Of a DNA stretch of 64,000 nt, positions 51,608 through 63,796 are shown in pieces. The translations under genes and the position numbers were made by a program. Position 1 is the first letter of the stretch. Every line of letters begins with the position of its first letter. Origin of the DNA: Hoeflea sp. GTDB lineage: Bacteria; Pseudomonadota; Alphaproteobacteria; Rhizobiales; Rhizobiaceae. Under the pieces are notes generated by a model. It was not told where the DNA came from, did not search any database, and was given only the letters and a program-made list of their open reading frames with translations. Where the stretch lies: contig NZ_JACIYP010000010.1 of assembly GCF_014359905.1 (NCBI RefSeq), forward strand, positions 22,456-86,455, in the 5' to 3' direction.

Positions 51608-52477
51608 CTACGCAGCAAACCGTGAGGCGTCGGCGCCGTAGTGGTTGATGTAGCGGTCGTTGATCTGCTTGACCGGCAGCATCACCATGACATCGGTGGT
51701 GCGGAAGGCGAGATCGACCACCGCCTCGGATGAGACCAGCGCGCCGACCCGGAGGTAGCCCTTGACCAAAGGCGGCATCGCGGCGATCGCCGCGCGCGGA
51801 TTGATCGCCTCGACCGGCATCATGTCCATCGACAGGCCGCGGCCGGCAATGGCGCGGACGCTCCAGTCTGCATTGGCGGCCGCCGTCTGGTTGAGGAACG
51901 ACAGCGCCAGCGCGTGCGCATAGGGCCTGTCGCCCGGAAACGAGGCGCACCCGAACATCACGTCGATGTCATGGCCGAGCGCATAGGCCCAGTTGCCCTG
52001 CCACAGCGCTTCCAGCGTCCGGCGGGTGCGGTATTCGCGCAGCACGCAGGAGCGGCCAAGCTCGAGAAAGCGCTTGTCGGGGTTGCGCCCGATCAGGTCC
52101 ATGACATCGAACTCGCTTTGCGAGTAAAATCCGTCATGGCGCGCCGCCACTTCCTGCCTGAGCAGCCTGTAGGTGCCGACGATCTGCTCCTCGGTATCGC
52201 CTGCGAGCGCGGTATCAAGCACAACCAGATGATCGCAATAGCGGTCGATGGTGTCATAGTCGCGCTTCTGCATCATCGCTTCGGCGGGAAGTTGCGCGCC
52301 CATTTCCTCGACAAAGACTCGGTAACGGATCGCTTGCGCCGCCTCGACTTCGCTCAGCGAAGCGGCCAACCGCACTTCCAGCGAGCCGATGCGGCCGAGG
52401 ATCGGGGTCGCCGGGCGAAACTTCGCGACCGGTGCGAGGAAGGGCTTGGACAAGGGCCGTTGCACGTGCGTTTCCAT
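51608..52477 (-). CDS. olsB: L-ornithine N-alpha-acyltransferase (ornithine lipid synthesis)
   Basis: LEVRLAASLSEVEAAQAIRYRVFVEEMGAQLPAEAMMQKRDYDTIDRYCDHLVVLD...DPDKRFLELGRSCVLREYRTRRTLEALWQG-like. Confidence 0.85.
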   Translation of the reverse strand: METHVQRPLSKPFLAPVAKFRPATPILGRIGSLEVRLAASLSEVEAAQAIRYRVFVEEMGAQLPAEAMMQKRDYDTIDRYCDHLVVLDTALAGDTEEQIVGTYRLLRQEVAARHDGFYSQSEFDVMDLIGRNPDKRFLELGRSCVLREYRTRRTLEALWQGNWAYALGHDIDVMFGCASFPGDRPYAHALALSFLNQTAAANADWSVRAIAGRGLSMDMMPVEAINPRAAIAAMPPLVKGYLRVGALVSSEAVVDLAFRTTDVMVMLPVKQINDRYINHYGADASRFAA

Positions 52478-52651
52478 GGGCGTTCTCCCGCTTGGGTTAT
52501 GGCGGAATTCAACCATGATTCTGCGACATCCGAGTGACATTTGCCATCCCGTATATGGTCGCATCAAGGTATTTCCGTGTTTTGCTGTATCCAGCGCGCA
52601 GTGGAGACCTTTGAGCGATACCGGACATGCACATTCTCACAGTGCAGCCGG

Positions 52652-55009
<2,358 letters not shown>

Positions 55010-55071
55010 GGACCCGTGATATCACGGGCCCGGTAAGCAAAGTTTTTGTCAAAAGCGTCGAATTTTAACGA

Positions 55072-56076
55072 TCACGCATTTGTCTGTTTCATATTGACCA
55101 CGACCCGGCCGCGGATCTTGCCGTCGATGATGGCGTGCGCCGCATCGACGATTCCGTCGAAGCCCACTTCGCTCGACAGCGCCTCAAGCTTGGCAATGTC
55201 GAGATCCTGCACCAGCCGCGACCAGGCTTCCTGCCGCAGCGCGAGCGGCGCCATCACCGAATCGATGCCCAGCAGCGAGACGCCGCGCAGGATGAACGGC
55301 GCCACCGACGAAGGCAGGTCCATGCCCTGCGCCAGGCCGCAGGCCGCAACCGCCCCGCCGTAAGAGGTCATCGACAGCACGTTTGCCAGCGTGTGGCTGC
55401 CGACCGCGTCGATGCCGCCGGCCCAGCGTTCCTTGGCGAGCGGCTTGGCCGGGCCCGACAGTTCATCGCGGTGGATGACCTCCGATGCGCCGAGGCCTTT
55501 CAGGAAATCCGCCTCCTCGGTCCGGCCGGTCGACGCGATCACCTCGTAGCCGAGCTTGCCGAGCAGGGCGATCGCCACCGTGCCGACGCCGCCATTGGCG
55601 CCTGTGACCACCACCGGGCCGCGCGCGGGCGTGATGCCGTGGCGTTCAAGCGCCATCACCGACAGCATGGCGGTATAGCCCGCCGTGCCGATCGCCATCG
55701 CCGAGCGGCCATCCATGCCTTCCGGCATCGGGATCAGCCAGTCACCCTTGAGTCGGGCATAGGCCGCATAGGCGCCGGTGTGGGTCTCGCCGACGCCGAA
55801 GCCGTTCAGGATCACCTGGTCGCCGGGCTTGAAGCGGGGATTCTCCGAATGCACCACGGTGCCGGCGCAATCGATGCCGGGCACCATCGGCCAGCGCCGC
55901 ACGACCGGGCCCTTGCCGGTGATCGCCAGCCCGTCCTTGTAGTTGATGGTGGTCCACTCGACCTCGACGACCACGTCGCCGTCCATCAGGTCCTCAAGGC
56001 CAAGCTCGGTCACATTGACCGACATCACCTTGTTCTCGTCGCGGGTGAGCAGAATGCCCTTGAAACGGTCTTGCAT
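55072..56076 (-). CDS. YhdH/AcuI-type quinone oxidoreductase (MDR superfamily)
   Basis: VEVEWTTINYKDGLAITGKGPVVRRWPMVPGIDCAGTVVHSENPRFKPGDQVILNGFGVGETHTGAYAAYARL. Confidence 0.9.
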   Translation of the reverse strand: MQDRFKGILLTRDENKVMSVNVTELGLEDLMDGDVVVEVEWTTINYKDGLAITGKGPVVRRWPMVPGIDCAGTVVHSENPRFKPGDQVILNGFGVGETHTGAYAAYARLKGDWLIPMPEGMDGRSAMAIGTAGYTAMLSVMALERHGITPARGPVVVTGANGGVGTVAIALLGKLGYEVIASTGRTEEADFLKGLGASEVIHRDELSGPAKPLAKERWAGGIDAVGSHTLANVLSMTSYGGAVAACGLAQGMDLPSSVAPFILRGVSLLGIDSVMAPLALRQEAWSRLVQDLDIAKLEALSSEVGFDGIVDAAHAIIDGKIRGRVVVNMKQTNA

Positions 56077-56155
56077 GGAAGCTCCTCATAGTGTGTGGGA
56101 CCAGACTGACCCGCCCCGGGCGCAAGATCAAGGCCGGGTTCCCTGAGACGGGATT

Positions 56156-56665
56156 TCAGTTACGGCTTTTGCGGTCTTTGATGGCCACGATCAGCTCATC
56201 GAGAACGATCATCGCGGCGCCGACGCTGATGAAACTGTCGGCTAGGTTGAACACGGCGAACGACCAGGTCTCGGTGTGAAACAGGATGTAGTCGACGACA
56301 TGGCCATAGACTGCCCGGTCAATCAGATTGCCGAGCGCGCCGCTGATGATCAGCGCGAAACCGAAATGGGCAATCGGGCGGCCGGGCGGATTGCGCCACC
56401 ACAGATAGGAGACGAAGACGATCACCACCGCGGTCAGCGCCAGCAGCCAGGTGTCGGGCATGTCGCGCAGCAGCGAGAAGGCTATCCCCTCGTTCCAGGT
56501 GCGGTAGAGCGCCAGCATCGGGATCACCGGCACCATCTCGTGAAACGGCAGCCTGGTTTCGACCAGCCATTTGATAACCTGGTCGAGCGCGACCGCACCG
56601 GCCACCAGCGCCAGCATGAGGATGATCCGGCCCAGCGCCGAACGGGCCTGCAAAGTTTCTCTCAT
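56156..56665 (-). CDS. lspA: Lipoprotein signal peptidase II
   Basis: DQVIKWLVETRLPFHEMVPVIPMLALYRTWNEGIAFSLLRD...GALGNLIDRAVYGHVVDYILFH...FNLADSFISVG. Confidence 0.95.
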   Translation of the reverse strand: MRETLQARSALGRIILMLALVAGAVALDQVIKWLVETRLPFHEMVPVIPMLALYRTWNEGIAFSLLRDMPDTWLLALTAVVIVFVSYLWWRNPPGRPIAHFGFALIISGALGNLIDRAVYGHVVDYILFHTETWSFAVFNLADSFISVGAAMIVLDELIVAIKDRKSRN

Positions 56666-57525
56666 GCGACCGGGTCTCCGAGATCGAGACAATGCCGCCG
56701 CGCCTCGAACAGCATCACGCCGGTGGCGATCGCCAGGTTGAGCGAATCGGCCCGGCCGGCCTGGGGAATCCGCGCGAGCTTTTCGCAGGCGTCCGCCAGC
56801 GTGTCGGGCAGGCCCGCCTGCTCGTTGCCCATCAGCAGCACCACCGGCCGGTCCTGGTAGCCGATCGTGCGGTAGTCGACGCTGCCCTTGAGATGGCTGC
56901 CAACGAGCAGTGGCGCGGCTTGTTTCGACCAGGCGAGAAAATCCTTCTCCGAGGTTCGCACCAGTGGCACGGCGAAGATCGAGCCCATGGTGGCGCGGAC
57001 CGTTTCGGTCGAGAACGGATCGACCGTGTCGCCGATCAGCATGACGCCGGCGGCCCCGGCCGCATCGGCGGTGCGGATGATGGTGCCCAGATTGCCCGGA
57101 TCGCGCACCCGGTCGAGCGCCACCCAGGTCTCGTCCGGCCTGAGCCTCACCGCATCGAGCGCCGTGACGCGTTGCTCGAACACGGCGATGACGGCCTGCG
57201 GATTGTCGCGCCTCGTGATGGCGGTCAGCACCTTGTCGGTGACTTCCAGCACCAGCCCGCCGCGGGCCACCGTCAGCGCCGCGATCTTCTCGACCTGCGG
57301 CTTTCCGCGCTGGCCCTTGGCGTAGATCAGCGTGCGGATCGCCCAGCCGAGTTCGATCGCGTCGATCACCAGCTTGAGGCCTTCGGCGAGGAACGTTCCT
57401 GTCTCGTCGCGGTGCTTCTTCATCGACAGCGCGCGGATGTCCTTGATCACCGGGTTGGACAGGCTGGTGATCTCCTTGACCTGGCCGACCCGGCCAGCCC
57501 TCGTCTGTGACTGGTGGTCGCTCAT
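56662..57525 (-). CDS. TrmH/SpoU family RNA 2'-O-methyltransferase
   Basis: ITSLSNPVIKDIRALSMKKHRDETGTFLAEGLKLV...LDRVRDPGNLGTIIRTADAAGAAGVML...MGNEQAGLPD. Confidence 0.92.
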   Translation of the reverse strand: MSDHQSQTRAGRVGQVKEITSLSNPVIKDIRALSMKKHRDETGTFLAEGLKLVIDAIELGWAIRTLIYAKGQRGKPQVEKIAALTVARGGLVLEVTDKVLTAITRRDNPQAVIAVFEQRVTALDAVRLRPDETWVALDRVRDPGNLGTIIRTADAAGAAGVMLIGDTVDPFSTETVRATMGSIFAVPLVRTSEKDFLAWSKQAAPLLVGSHLKGSVDYRTIGYQDRPVVLLMGNEQAGLPDTLADACEKLARIPQAGRADSLNLAIATGVMLFEARRHCLDLGDPVA

Positions 57526-58655
57526 TGCGGCAGCCACCGTGCAAACAGCGAGGTCGACAGCGCCCGGCAGTCGTCGGGATCGGGCTTGCCGCTCTCGCGG
57601 ATGATCAGTTCGCCCGATTCCACCCGTCCGCCGGCGCCGCGCATGGTCTCGCGCATCAGTTCGTGGATGGCGTAGAAGGAGGCGCGGATCGAATAGGCCG
57701 TCAGCACAAGGCCGACCGGCTTCGGGCTCAGAAGCTCGCGGCATATGTCGAGCATCAAGGGCAGGTGCTCGAACAATTGCCAGACCTCGCCATTCGGCCC
57801 GCGGCCGAATTTCGGCGGGTCGGTCAGGATGATGTCGTAGCGGTTGCCGCGGCGCTCTTCCCGCGCGATGAACTTCATCGCGTCCTCGCAGATCCAGCGG
57901 ATCGGGCGATCGTCGAGCCGGGCCAGCGCCTGGTTCTCGCGCGCCCATCCGATCGCCTTCTTCGAGGCGTCGACATGAGTGACCTCGGCGCCGGCCTGTG
58001 CCGCCACCAGCGAGGCGACGCCGGTATAGCCGAACAGGTTGAGCACCTTGAGCGGCCGTTTGCTCTCCGCGATCCGGTCCGCCATCCAGCGCCAGTGGGC
58101 GATCTGCTCGGGAAACACGCCGACATGGCGAAACGACGTGAGCCGCCCGTGAAAGTCGACGCCCAGCAATTTCATCGGCCAGGTCTCGCCCAGCGGCACA
58201 TTGGGAAAGGCCCAGCGCCCGATCCCGTCCTCGTCCATGTCGCCGGTAAACAGGGCGTCGGCCCGGTCCCAGACGCCATCGGGCAGGCCGCGCGCCCACA
58301 GGGCCTGGGCTTCGGGCCGGACAATGCGCAGGCTTCCATATTGCTCCAGCTTCTCGCCCTGTCCCAAAGCATTCACGCCGGTGTCGAGGAGCTGGTAGCC
58401 GTCCTCGTTGCCGGTCTCCAGGATCAGCGGCACGGTCTGGGCGGGCAGGGGCCCGGTCCGGGTGTTGAGCGGCCGGATCGGCGCTTGCGGCTTGTTGGCA
58501 CCCTCGGGGCTGCGCTTGTCAAACACCGGCGCGGCGTACATCGGCCTGGATGCCGCGGGTTCCGGGCGCTGGGCGCCCTGTCGCGGCGTCTTGGCGCGCG
58601 CCGGTTTCTCACTCGCCGCCGCGCCGCGTTCGGGCTTGCCGCGCTGCTTGCCCAT
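57522..58655 (-). CDS. Class I SAM-dependent methyltransferase (RlmI/PUA-MTase-like)
   Basis: VLNLFGYTGVASLVAAQAGAEVTHVDASKKAIGWARENQALARLDDRPIRWICEDAMKFIAREERRGNRYDIILTDPPKFGRG; start estimated within ORF ending at 58880. Confidence 0.85.
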   Translation of the reverse strand: MGKQRGKPERGAAASEKPARAKTPRQGAQRPEPAASRPMYAAPVFDKRSPEGANKPQAPIRPLNTRTGPLPAQTVPLILETGNEDGYQLLDTGVNALGQGEKLEQYGSLRIVRPEAQALWARGLPDGVWDRADALFTGDMDEDGIGRWAFPNVPLGETWPMKLLGVDFHGRLTSFRHVGVFPEQIAHWRWMADRIAESKRPLKVLNLFGYTGVASLVAAQAGAEVTHVDASKKAIGWARENQALARLDDRPIRWICEDAMKFIAREERRGNRYDIILTDPPKFGRGPNGEVWQLFEHLPLMLDICRELLSPKPVGLVLTAYSIRASFYAIHELMRETMRGAGGRVESGELIIRESGKPDPDDCRALSTSLFARWLPQ

Positions 58656-58879
58656 CGGTTTGCCTTCCGCCTGCCTGGAAGGGCCGCCGCGTCGGGACTG
58701 TGGAGAGCGCTTGTCCGCCAAAATGGAAGAATCCTGGTCAATCTTGATGAGGCCGGGCCGGAAATGGCGGCATGACCCCGTGATTTCATGGTCGAATGGA
58801 CATAGCAATCCGATCTCCACTTGGCAAAGCTGTTTTCGCTTTGCATAGATAGGGCGGCAATCAGGGAGGATCATGTCCA

Positions 58880-59335
58880 ATGGAAATGAATGGCGAAGAA
58901 CGCATCGCAGCGCCGCGCCAGCTTGTCTGGGAAGCGCTCAACGATCCCGAGGTCCTGCGCGAATGCATCCCGGGCTGCCAGGAGCTCGAAAAAACCTCCG
59001 ACACGGAACTGGCGGCGGTGGTCAAGGTCAAGATCGGCCCGGTGTCGGCGACCTTCAAGGGCGAGGTGACGCTCGAAAACATCAACGCGCCTCAAAGCTA
59101 CACCATCTCGGGCGAAGGCAAGGGCGGCATCGCCGGCTTCGCCAAGGGCGGCGCCGATGTGAAGCTGGTCGAGGACGGCGCCGAGACGGTGCTGACCTAT
59201 GACGTCAAGGCCCAGGTCGGCGGCAAGATCGCCCAGCTCGGCTCCCGGCTGATCGATTCATCATCGAAAAAACTCGCCGGCCAGTTTTTCACCCGGTTCA
59301 ACGAGGTGGTGAGCGAGAAGGCTGCACAGACCTGA
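58880..59335 (+). CDS. SRPBCC family protein, CoxG-like
   Basis: MEMNGEERIAAPRQLVWEALNDPEVLRECIPGCQELEKTSDTELAAVVKVKIGPVSATFKGEVTLENI. Confidence 0.9.
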   Translation: MEMNGEERIAAPRQLVWEALNDPEVLRECIPGCQELEKTSDTELAAVVKVKIGPVSATFKGEVTLENINAPQSYTISGEGKGGIAGFAKGGADVKLVEDGAETVLTYDVKAQVGGKIAQLGSRLIDSSSKKLAGQFFTRFNEVVSEKAAQT

Positions 59336-59380
59336 GGGTGCGGAAATACAGGTACCGGCACTGCTCGGAAGCCTGCTCGC

Positions 59381-59791
59381 TCAGTGCTCCGTCTCGCACA
59401 GTTTGTGATCTGCCAGCGTCTCGATCACGGCGCAATGGGCGATGCTATCGGCCTCGCAGCTGGAGATGCGTTTGAGCTCGCGTTCCAGCCGACGCAGTTT
59501 TGCGATCCTTGCGCGCACATCCTGAAGTCGCCGTGCGGCCATGTCGTGTGCATCGTCGCACGGCTTCTCCGGATGCTGGCTCAGGTCCAGCAATCCTCTG
59601 ATGTCATCGATGGAAAACCCCAGCTCCCGGGAATGGCGAATGAAGGACAGGCGTTTCAGCCCCTCCTTCGTGTATCGACGCTGGTTGCCCTCGGAGCGCT
59701 CGGGCGCTGCTATCAGCCCCATCTGCTCATAATAGCGGATGGTCGGAATCTTGACGCCCGCACGTTTGGAAAGCTCGCCGATGGAAAACAC
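59381..59791 (-). CDS. MerR family metal-responsive regulator
   Basis: MFSIGELSKRAGVKIPTIRYYEQMGLIAAPERSEGNQRRYTKEGLKRLSFIRHSRELGFSIDDIRGLL; C-terminal Cys/His residues. Confidence 0.9.
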   Translation of the reverse strand: MFSIGELSKRAGVKIPTIRYYEQMGLIAAPERSEGNQRRYTKEGLKRLSFIRHSRELGFSIDDIRGLLDLSQHPEKPCDDAHDMAARRLQDVRARIAKLRRLERELKRISSCEADSIAHCAVIETLADHKLCETEH

Positions 59792-59803
59792 TGAAAAGAC
59801 CTC

Positions 59804-59834
59804 TTGAACCTACAGTCGCTAGAGAGATTATATA
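59804..59834 (+). promoter_or_regulatory. MerR-type promoter with 19-bp spacer and imperfect dyad
   Basis: TTGAAC-19 bp (cctacagtcgctagagaga)-TATATA between divergent merR and the cation transporter gene. Confidence 0.65.
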
Positions 59835-59863
59835 TCTCGCCATGATCAGAAAAGGAAACTGGA

Positions 59864-60568
59864 ATGGCAAGTGAGCCCACATCAAAGGCATCTTCATGCG
59901 GCACCGAAAGCGCGGGTTGCGGTTGCTCCGGCAATCCCAGGTTTGATGGTGTTGATCCCGCCTACAAGCGTGTCCTGTGGGCGGTGATCTTCATCAACGC
60001 CGCGATGTTCCTGATCGAGATGGCAGCCGGCCGGCTGGCCGGGTCGCAAGCCCTGCAGGCGGATGCGCTGGATTTTCTCGGCGATGCGCTGACCTATGGA
60101 TTGAGCCTTGCCGTTATCGGCATGAGCCTCAATGTTCGCTCCACGGCGGCCCTGGTCAAGGGGGCGAGTCTGCTGGTCATGGGCCTCTGGGTGTTCGGCT
60201 CCACCATGTATCAGGTCCTTGTCCTCGGCGTGCCGAGCGCCGAAGTCATGGGCTTCATCGGCCTGCTGGCGCTCGCCGCAAACCTGGCCAGCGTCATGCT
60301 GCTGATGCGCTACAAGGATGGAGACGCCAATGTCCGCTCGGTGTGGCTGTGTTCGCGCAATGACGCGATCGGCAACGTCGCGGTCATGGTGGCGAGCGCC
60401 GCTGTCTGGATTTTCGTATCGGCATGGCCGGACCTCATCGTCGCCTTCATCATGGCCGGCCTGTTCCTGCGCTCATCCCAGCTCATTCTGGTGCAGGCTT
60501 GGCAGGAGTACCATTCGGGCGAGGATGCGGGGGCGCTGGCAAGCCATGGCCATGACCACGCCCACTGA
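59864..60568 (+). CDS. Cation diffusion facilitator-like heavy metal transporter
   Basis: Cys-rich N-terminus SSCGTESAGCGCSG, TM region AVIFINAAMFLIEMAAGRLAGSQALQADALDFLGDALTYGLSL, His-rich tail HGHDHAH. Confidence 0.85.
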   Translation: MASEPTSKASSCGTESAGCGCSGNPRFDGVDPAYKRVLWAVIFINAAMFLIEMAAGRLAGSQALQADALDFLGDALTYGLSLAVIGMSLNVRSTAALVKGASLLVMGLWVFGSTMYQVLVLGVPSAEVMGFIGLLALAANLASVMLLMRYKDGDANVRSVWLCSRNDAIGNVAVMVASAAVWIFVSAWPDLIVAFIMAGLFLRSSQLILVQAWQEYHSGEDAGALASHGHDHAH

Positions 60569-60781
60569 TCCCGGTGCGCGGCGACCGGTTTGGTATCCGT
60601 CATCCAGGGGAGCCCCGGATGACGGATGGTTCAGGATCTGCGGGGTGCTCTTGCGGGACGCAGAGCAGGTGGTGTCCACGTTTTCCCGGCCGGCCGATCT
60701 TACATCAGGCTCAACGACGTGGTGAGCGCCAAGGCTTTGGGAGGGCAAGTTGACGATAGGTGCCTGGACGCGACTTCCGCG

Positions 60782-61961
60782 TCACACCGCCAGCTCACGC
60801 ATCACCTTGATCAGGTCGGATTTTCCCTCAAAGCCGATGCCGGGCAGATCCGGCATCGTGATATGGCCGTCCTCGACCGTGACGCCGTGGGGAAAGCCGC
60901 CATAGGGCTGGAACAGGTCCGGATAGCTCTCGTTGCCGCCCAGGCCGAGGCCTGCAGCGATGTTGAGCGACATCTGGTGTCCGCCATGGGGAATGCAGCG
61001 CGAGGGCGACCAGCCGAACTGCCGCAGGACATCCAGCGTCCGCAGATATTCCACCAGCCCGTGGGACAGGGCGCAGTCGAACTGCAGAAAGTCCCGGTCA
61101 GGGCGCCTGCCGCCATAGCGCAGCAGGTTGCGCGCATCCTGGTGTGAAAACAGGTTCTCTCCCCGTGGCCATCGGCGCATCGTAGAATTCCGAAACGGCG
61201 GCCTGCAGCGCGTAATCCAGCGGATCACCGATTTCCTCGTACCAGAACAGGGGATAGTCACGCAGCATCTTGGCGCAGGCGATCGCGGTTTCCAGGTCAA
61301 AGCGGCCATTGGCATCCACGGCCAGTTGCGCTTCTGACCCGATCTCGTCGAGGGCGGATTCGGTCCGCCGCCGGTCCTCGTCGACGGACGCGCCACCGAT
61401 CTTCGTCTTGACGACGGTGTAGCCGCGATCGAGGTAGCGCCGCATCTCGGCCCTGAGCGCGGTGTTGTCCTTGCCCGGATAGCAATAGCCGCCTGCCGCA
61501 TAGACGAAGACGCGCGGGTCGGCCTCCCGCCCCTTGATCTCGGCCAGCAGCCGCAACAGCGGCTTGTCTTCGATCTTGGCCACCGCGTCCCAGACGGCCA
61601 TGTCGATGGTCCCCACCGCCACCGTCCGCTCGCCGTGTCCGCCGAGCTTCTCGTTGGTCATCATTGCCGCCCAGATCTGGTGCGGATCGAGATTGGTGCC
61701 CGCGTCATTGACGAGGCTCTCGGGCCTGGCTTCCATGATGCGGTCGCGGAACCGTTCGCGGATCAATCCGCCCTGGCCTTGGCGGCCATTCGAATTGAAG
61801 CCGTAGCCCACCACTCGGCGTCCGTCGCGTACCACATCGGAGACCACAGCGACCAGGCTCGCCGTCATCCTGGAAAAGTCGATATAGGCGTTGCGGATGG
61901 GCGAGGCGATCGGTTTGGTCACTTCGCAGACGTCGAGGATTCGGATCCTCGTTCCATTCAA
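60782..61961 (-). pseudogene. Mandelate racemase/enolase superfamily gene, D(-)-tartrate dehydratase-like, frameshifted
   Basis: ORF 61098..61961 (MNGTRIRILDVCEVTKPIASPIRNAYIDFSRMTASLVAVVSDVVRDGRRVVGYGFNSNGRQGQGGLI...) continues in another frame as GENLFSHQDARNLLRYGGRRPDRDFLQFDCALSHGLVEY...; break near 61150-61165. Confidence 0.8.
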
Positions 61962-62112
61962 GAATGTGCTGTGGAGAGGCCGCCGCGACGGGCCGGGATT
62001 CCGGTCAATCCGGCGGCGATCCCCTGTCTGCTGTCAGATGTGCGGGTGAAGGGTCCGGTCTGGCCCGCCGGGTCGGGCACAAGCGGGCGGCCACGCACCA
62101 CCGCTCGCCCGG

Positions 62113-62463
62113 TCAGGCCGCGTTGCGCTTGTCCGGGGCTGGCAGGCTTGCTGCGATCTGCTGGGCCTTGGTTTTCTGGCGGTCGGCTTCGCCGTGCCAT
62201 TTGACGGCTTCCGAGGCCTGCACGCGCGCCTGCTTGCGGTGCTTGCCCTGCTTGATCCACGTGGCGAGCGATCCGATGATCATGCCGATGATCAGGGCCA
62301 AAAACACGAACACGAAGAACGGCAGGGTGACCGACAGCACCTGGTCCGACGGATCGAACGGGTTCAGCGCCAGCGTCACGGCGGTGCGGTTTGCCACCGA
62401 CAGCATGATCAGGATCACACCGAGAGGGATGAGAATAGCCAATACGATAATGCGCTTGATCAT
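62113..62463 (-). CDS. LapA domain (DUF1049) membrane protein
   Basis: IIVLAILIPLGVILIMLSVANRTAVTLALNPFDPSDQVLSVTLPFFVFVFLALIIGMIIGSLATWIKQGKHRKQAR. Confidence 0.88.
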   Translation of the reverse strand: MIKRIIVLAILIPLGVILIMLSVANRTAVTLALNPFDPSDQVLSVTLPFFVFVFLALIIGMIIGSLATWIKQGKHRKQARVQASEAVKWHGEADRQKTKAQQIAASLPAPDKRNAA

Positions 62464-62524
62464 GTCGTGTTCCAGTGTCTTTCAGGCCGGGGCAATGGCC
62501 CGGCTCGCCGCCGCTTTGGTCTTG

Positions 62525-62815
62525 TCAATCCTCACCGTTGGGATTGAGCCGCTCGCGCAGTTCCTTGCCGGTCTTGAAGAACGGCACCCATTTTTCCTCG
62601 ACGAACACCGGTTCCCCGGTGCGCGGGTTGCGGCCCGACCGTGCAGGACGGGCCTTGACGGAAAAGGCTCCGAAACCGCGCAATTCGACACGGTTTCCGG
62701 CGGACAGGGCATCCGTGATCTCGTCAAGCACGGCGTTGACGATGTTTTCGACATCGCGGTGATAGAGGTGCGGGTTCCTCGCTGCAACCGCTTGAACCAA
62801 TTCCGATTTGATCAT
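62525..62815 (-). CDS. ihfB: Integration host factor subunit beta
   Basis: [91 protein letters not shown]. Confidence 0.95.
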   Translation of the reverse strand: MIKSELVQAVAARNPHLYHRDVENIVNAVLDEITDALSAGNRVELRGFGAFSVKARPARSGRNPRTGEPVFVEEKWVPFFKTGKELRERLNPNGED

Positions 62816-62830
62816 TTTGGCTATCCCCTC

Positions 62831-63796
62831 CTAGTCTCGCTCAGGTTGTCCGCCAACCTGCCAAACGGACACAAGACCGTCAAGGAACAACTTGCCGCCG
62901 GCCAGCCGGTCGATCTCGTTCGAAATCGTCAGCGGCGCGCCGAGGAAGTGCTGCAGAAGGCTTGCGGCGCGGCTGCCCAGCAGCAGGTCCGAGGTCTCGT
63001 CCTGTGGTGTCCAGTCAACGAATTCGAGGCCGTCCCTGACGCCGCGTGCCTTGAAATAGGCCCGGATCTCGGCTTCGCCGCCCAGCGCGTCCACCAGCCC
63101 GTTCTCGAGGCCCTGCCGTCCGGTGAAGATCGAGCCGTCGGCAAGGGCGAGCACCTGGGCGCGCTCCATCTCGCGGCCTTCCGCCACCAGATCGACAAAC
63201 CAGTCATAGCTGTCGAGCACCATCGCGCGGATCATCGCCTTGGCTTCTTCGCTGGCTTCATGAAAGGGCGAAGGTTCGGCCTTGAGCGGTGAGGATTTGA
63301 TTTCCTCCAGCCGCACGCCGATCTTGTCGAGAAGCTCGCCCGCCTGGGCATACTGGAAGATCACCCCGATCGAGCCGACGATCGAGCTTTCGCCCGCGAC
63401 GATATGGTCAGTCGAGGCGGCGATCATGTAGCCGGCGGAGGCCGCCAGCGTGTGAATGTCGGCCACCACCGGCTTGGCCTCACGGGCCTTCACCAGCGCC
63501 TTGTGGATCCGCTCGCCGCCATAGGTCGTGCCCCCCGGCGACGAGATGGAGACCACGATTCCCTTGGCCGACTTGCTTTCCGCTGCATCCTCTATCAGCG
63601 CGATGAGGTCGTCGTCATCGATGATGACGCCGCTGATGTCGATGCGCGCGATGTGATCGCCGCGCCGGCTCGGACCGGTGAACTGCAGCGTCAGCCCGGC
63701 CACCAGAGCGATCAGCGCCAGCACGGTCATGACCCGCCAGAAGCTGAGTTTGCGCCTGATCCGGCGGCGGTCGGTGAGAAGTTCCGGGTCTGTCAC
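62831..63796 (-). CDS. sppA: Signal peptide peptidase SppA
   Basis: IARIDISGVIIDDDDLIALIEDAAESKSAKGIVVSISSPGGTTYGGERIHKALVKAREAKPVVADIHTLAASAGYMIAASTDHIVAGESSIVGSIGVI; GTG start at 63796 proposed. Confidence 0.92.
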   Translation of the reverse strand: MTDPELLTDRRRIRRKLSFWRVMTVLALIALVAGLTLQFTGPSRRGDHIARIDISGVIIDDDDLIALIEDAAESKSAKGIVVSISSPGGTTYGGERIHKALVKAREAKPVVADIHTLAASAGYMIAASTDHIVAGESSIVGSIGVIFQYAQAGELLDKIGVRLEEIKSSPLKAEPSPFHEASEEAKAMIRAMVLDSYDWFVDLVAEGREMERAQVLALADGSIFTGRQGLENGLVDALGGEAEIRAYFKARGVRDGLEFVDWTPQDETSDLLLGSRAASLLQHFLGAPLTISNEIDRLAGGKLFLDGLVSVWQVGGQPERD

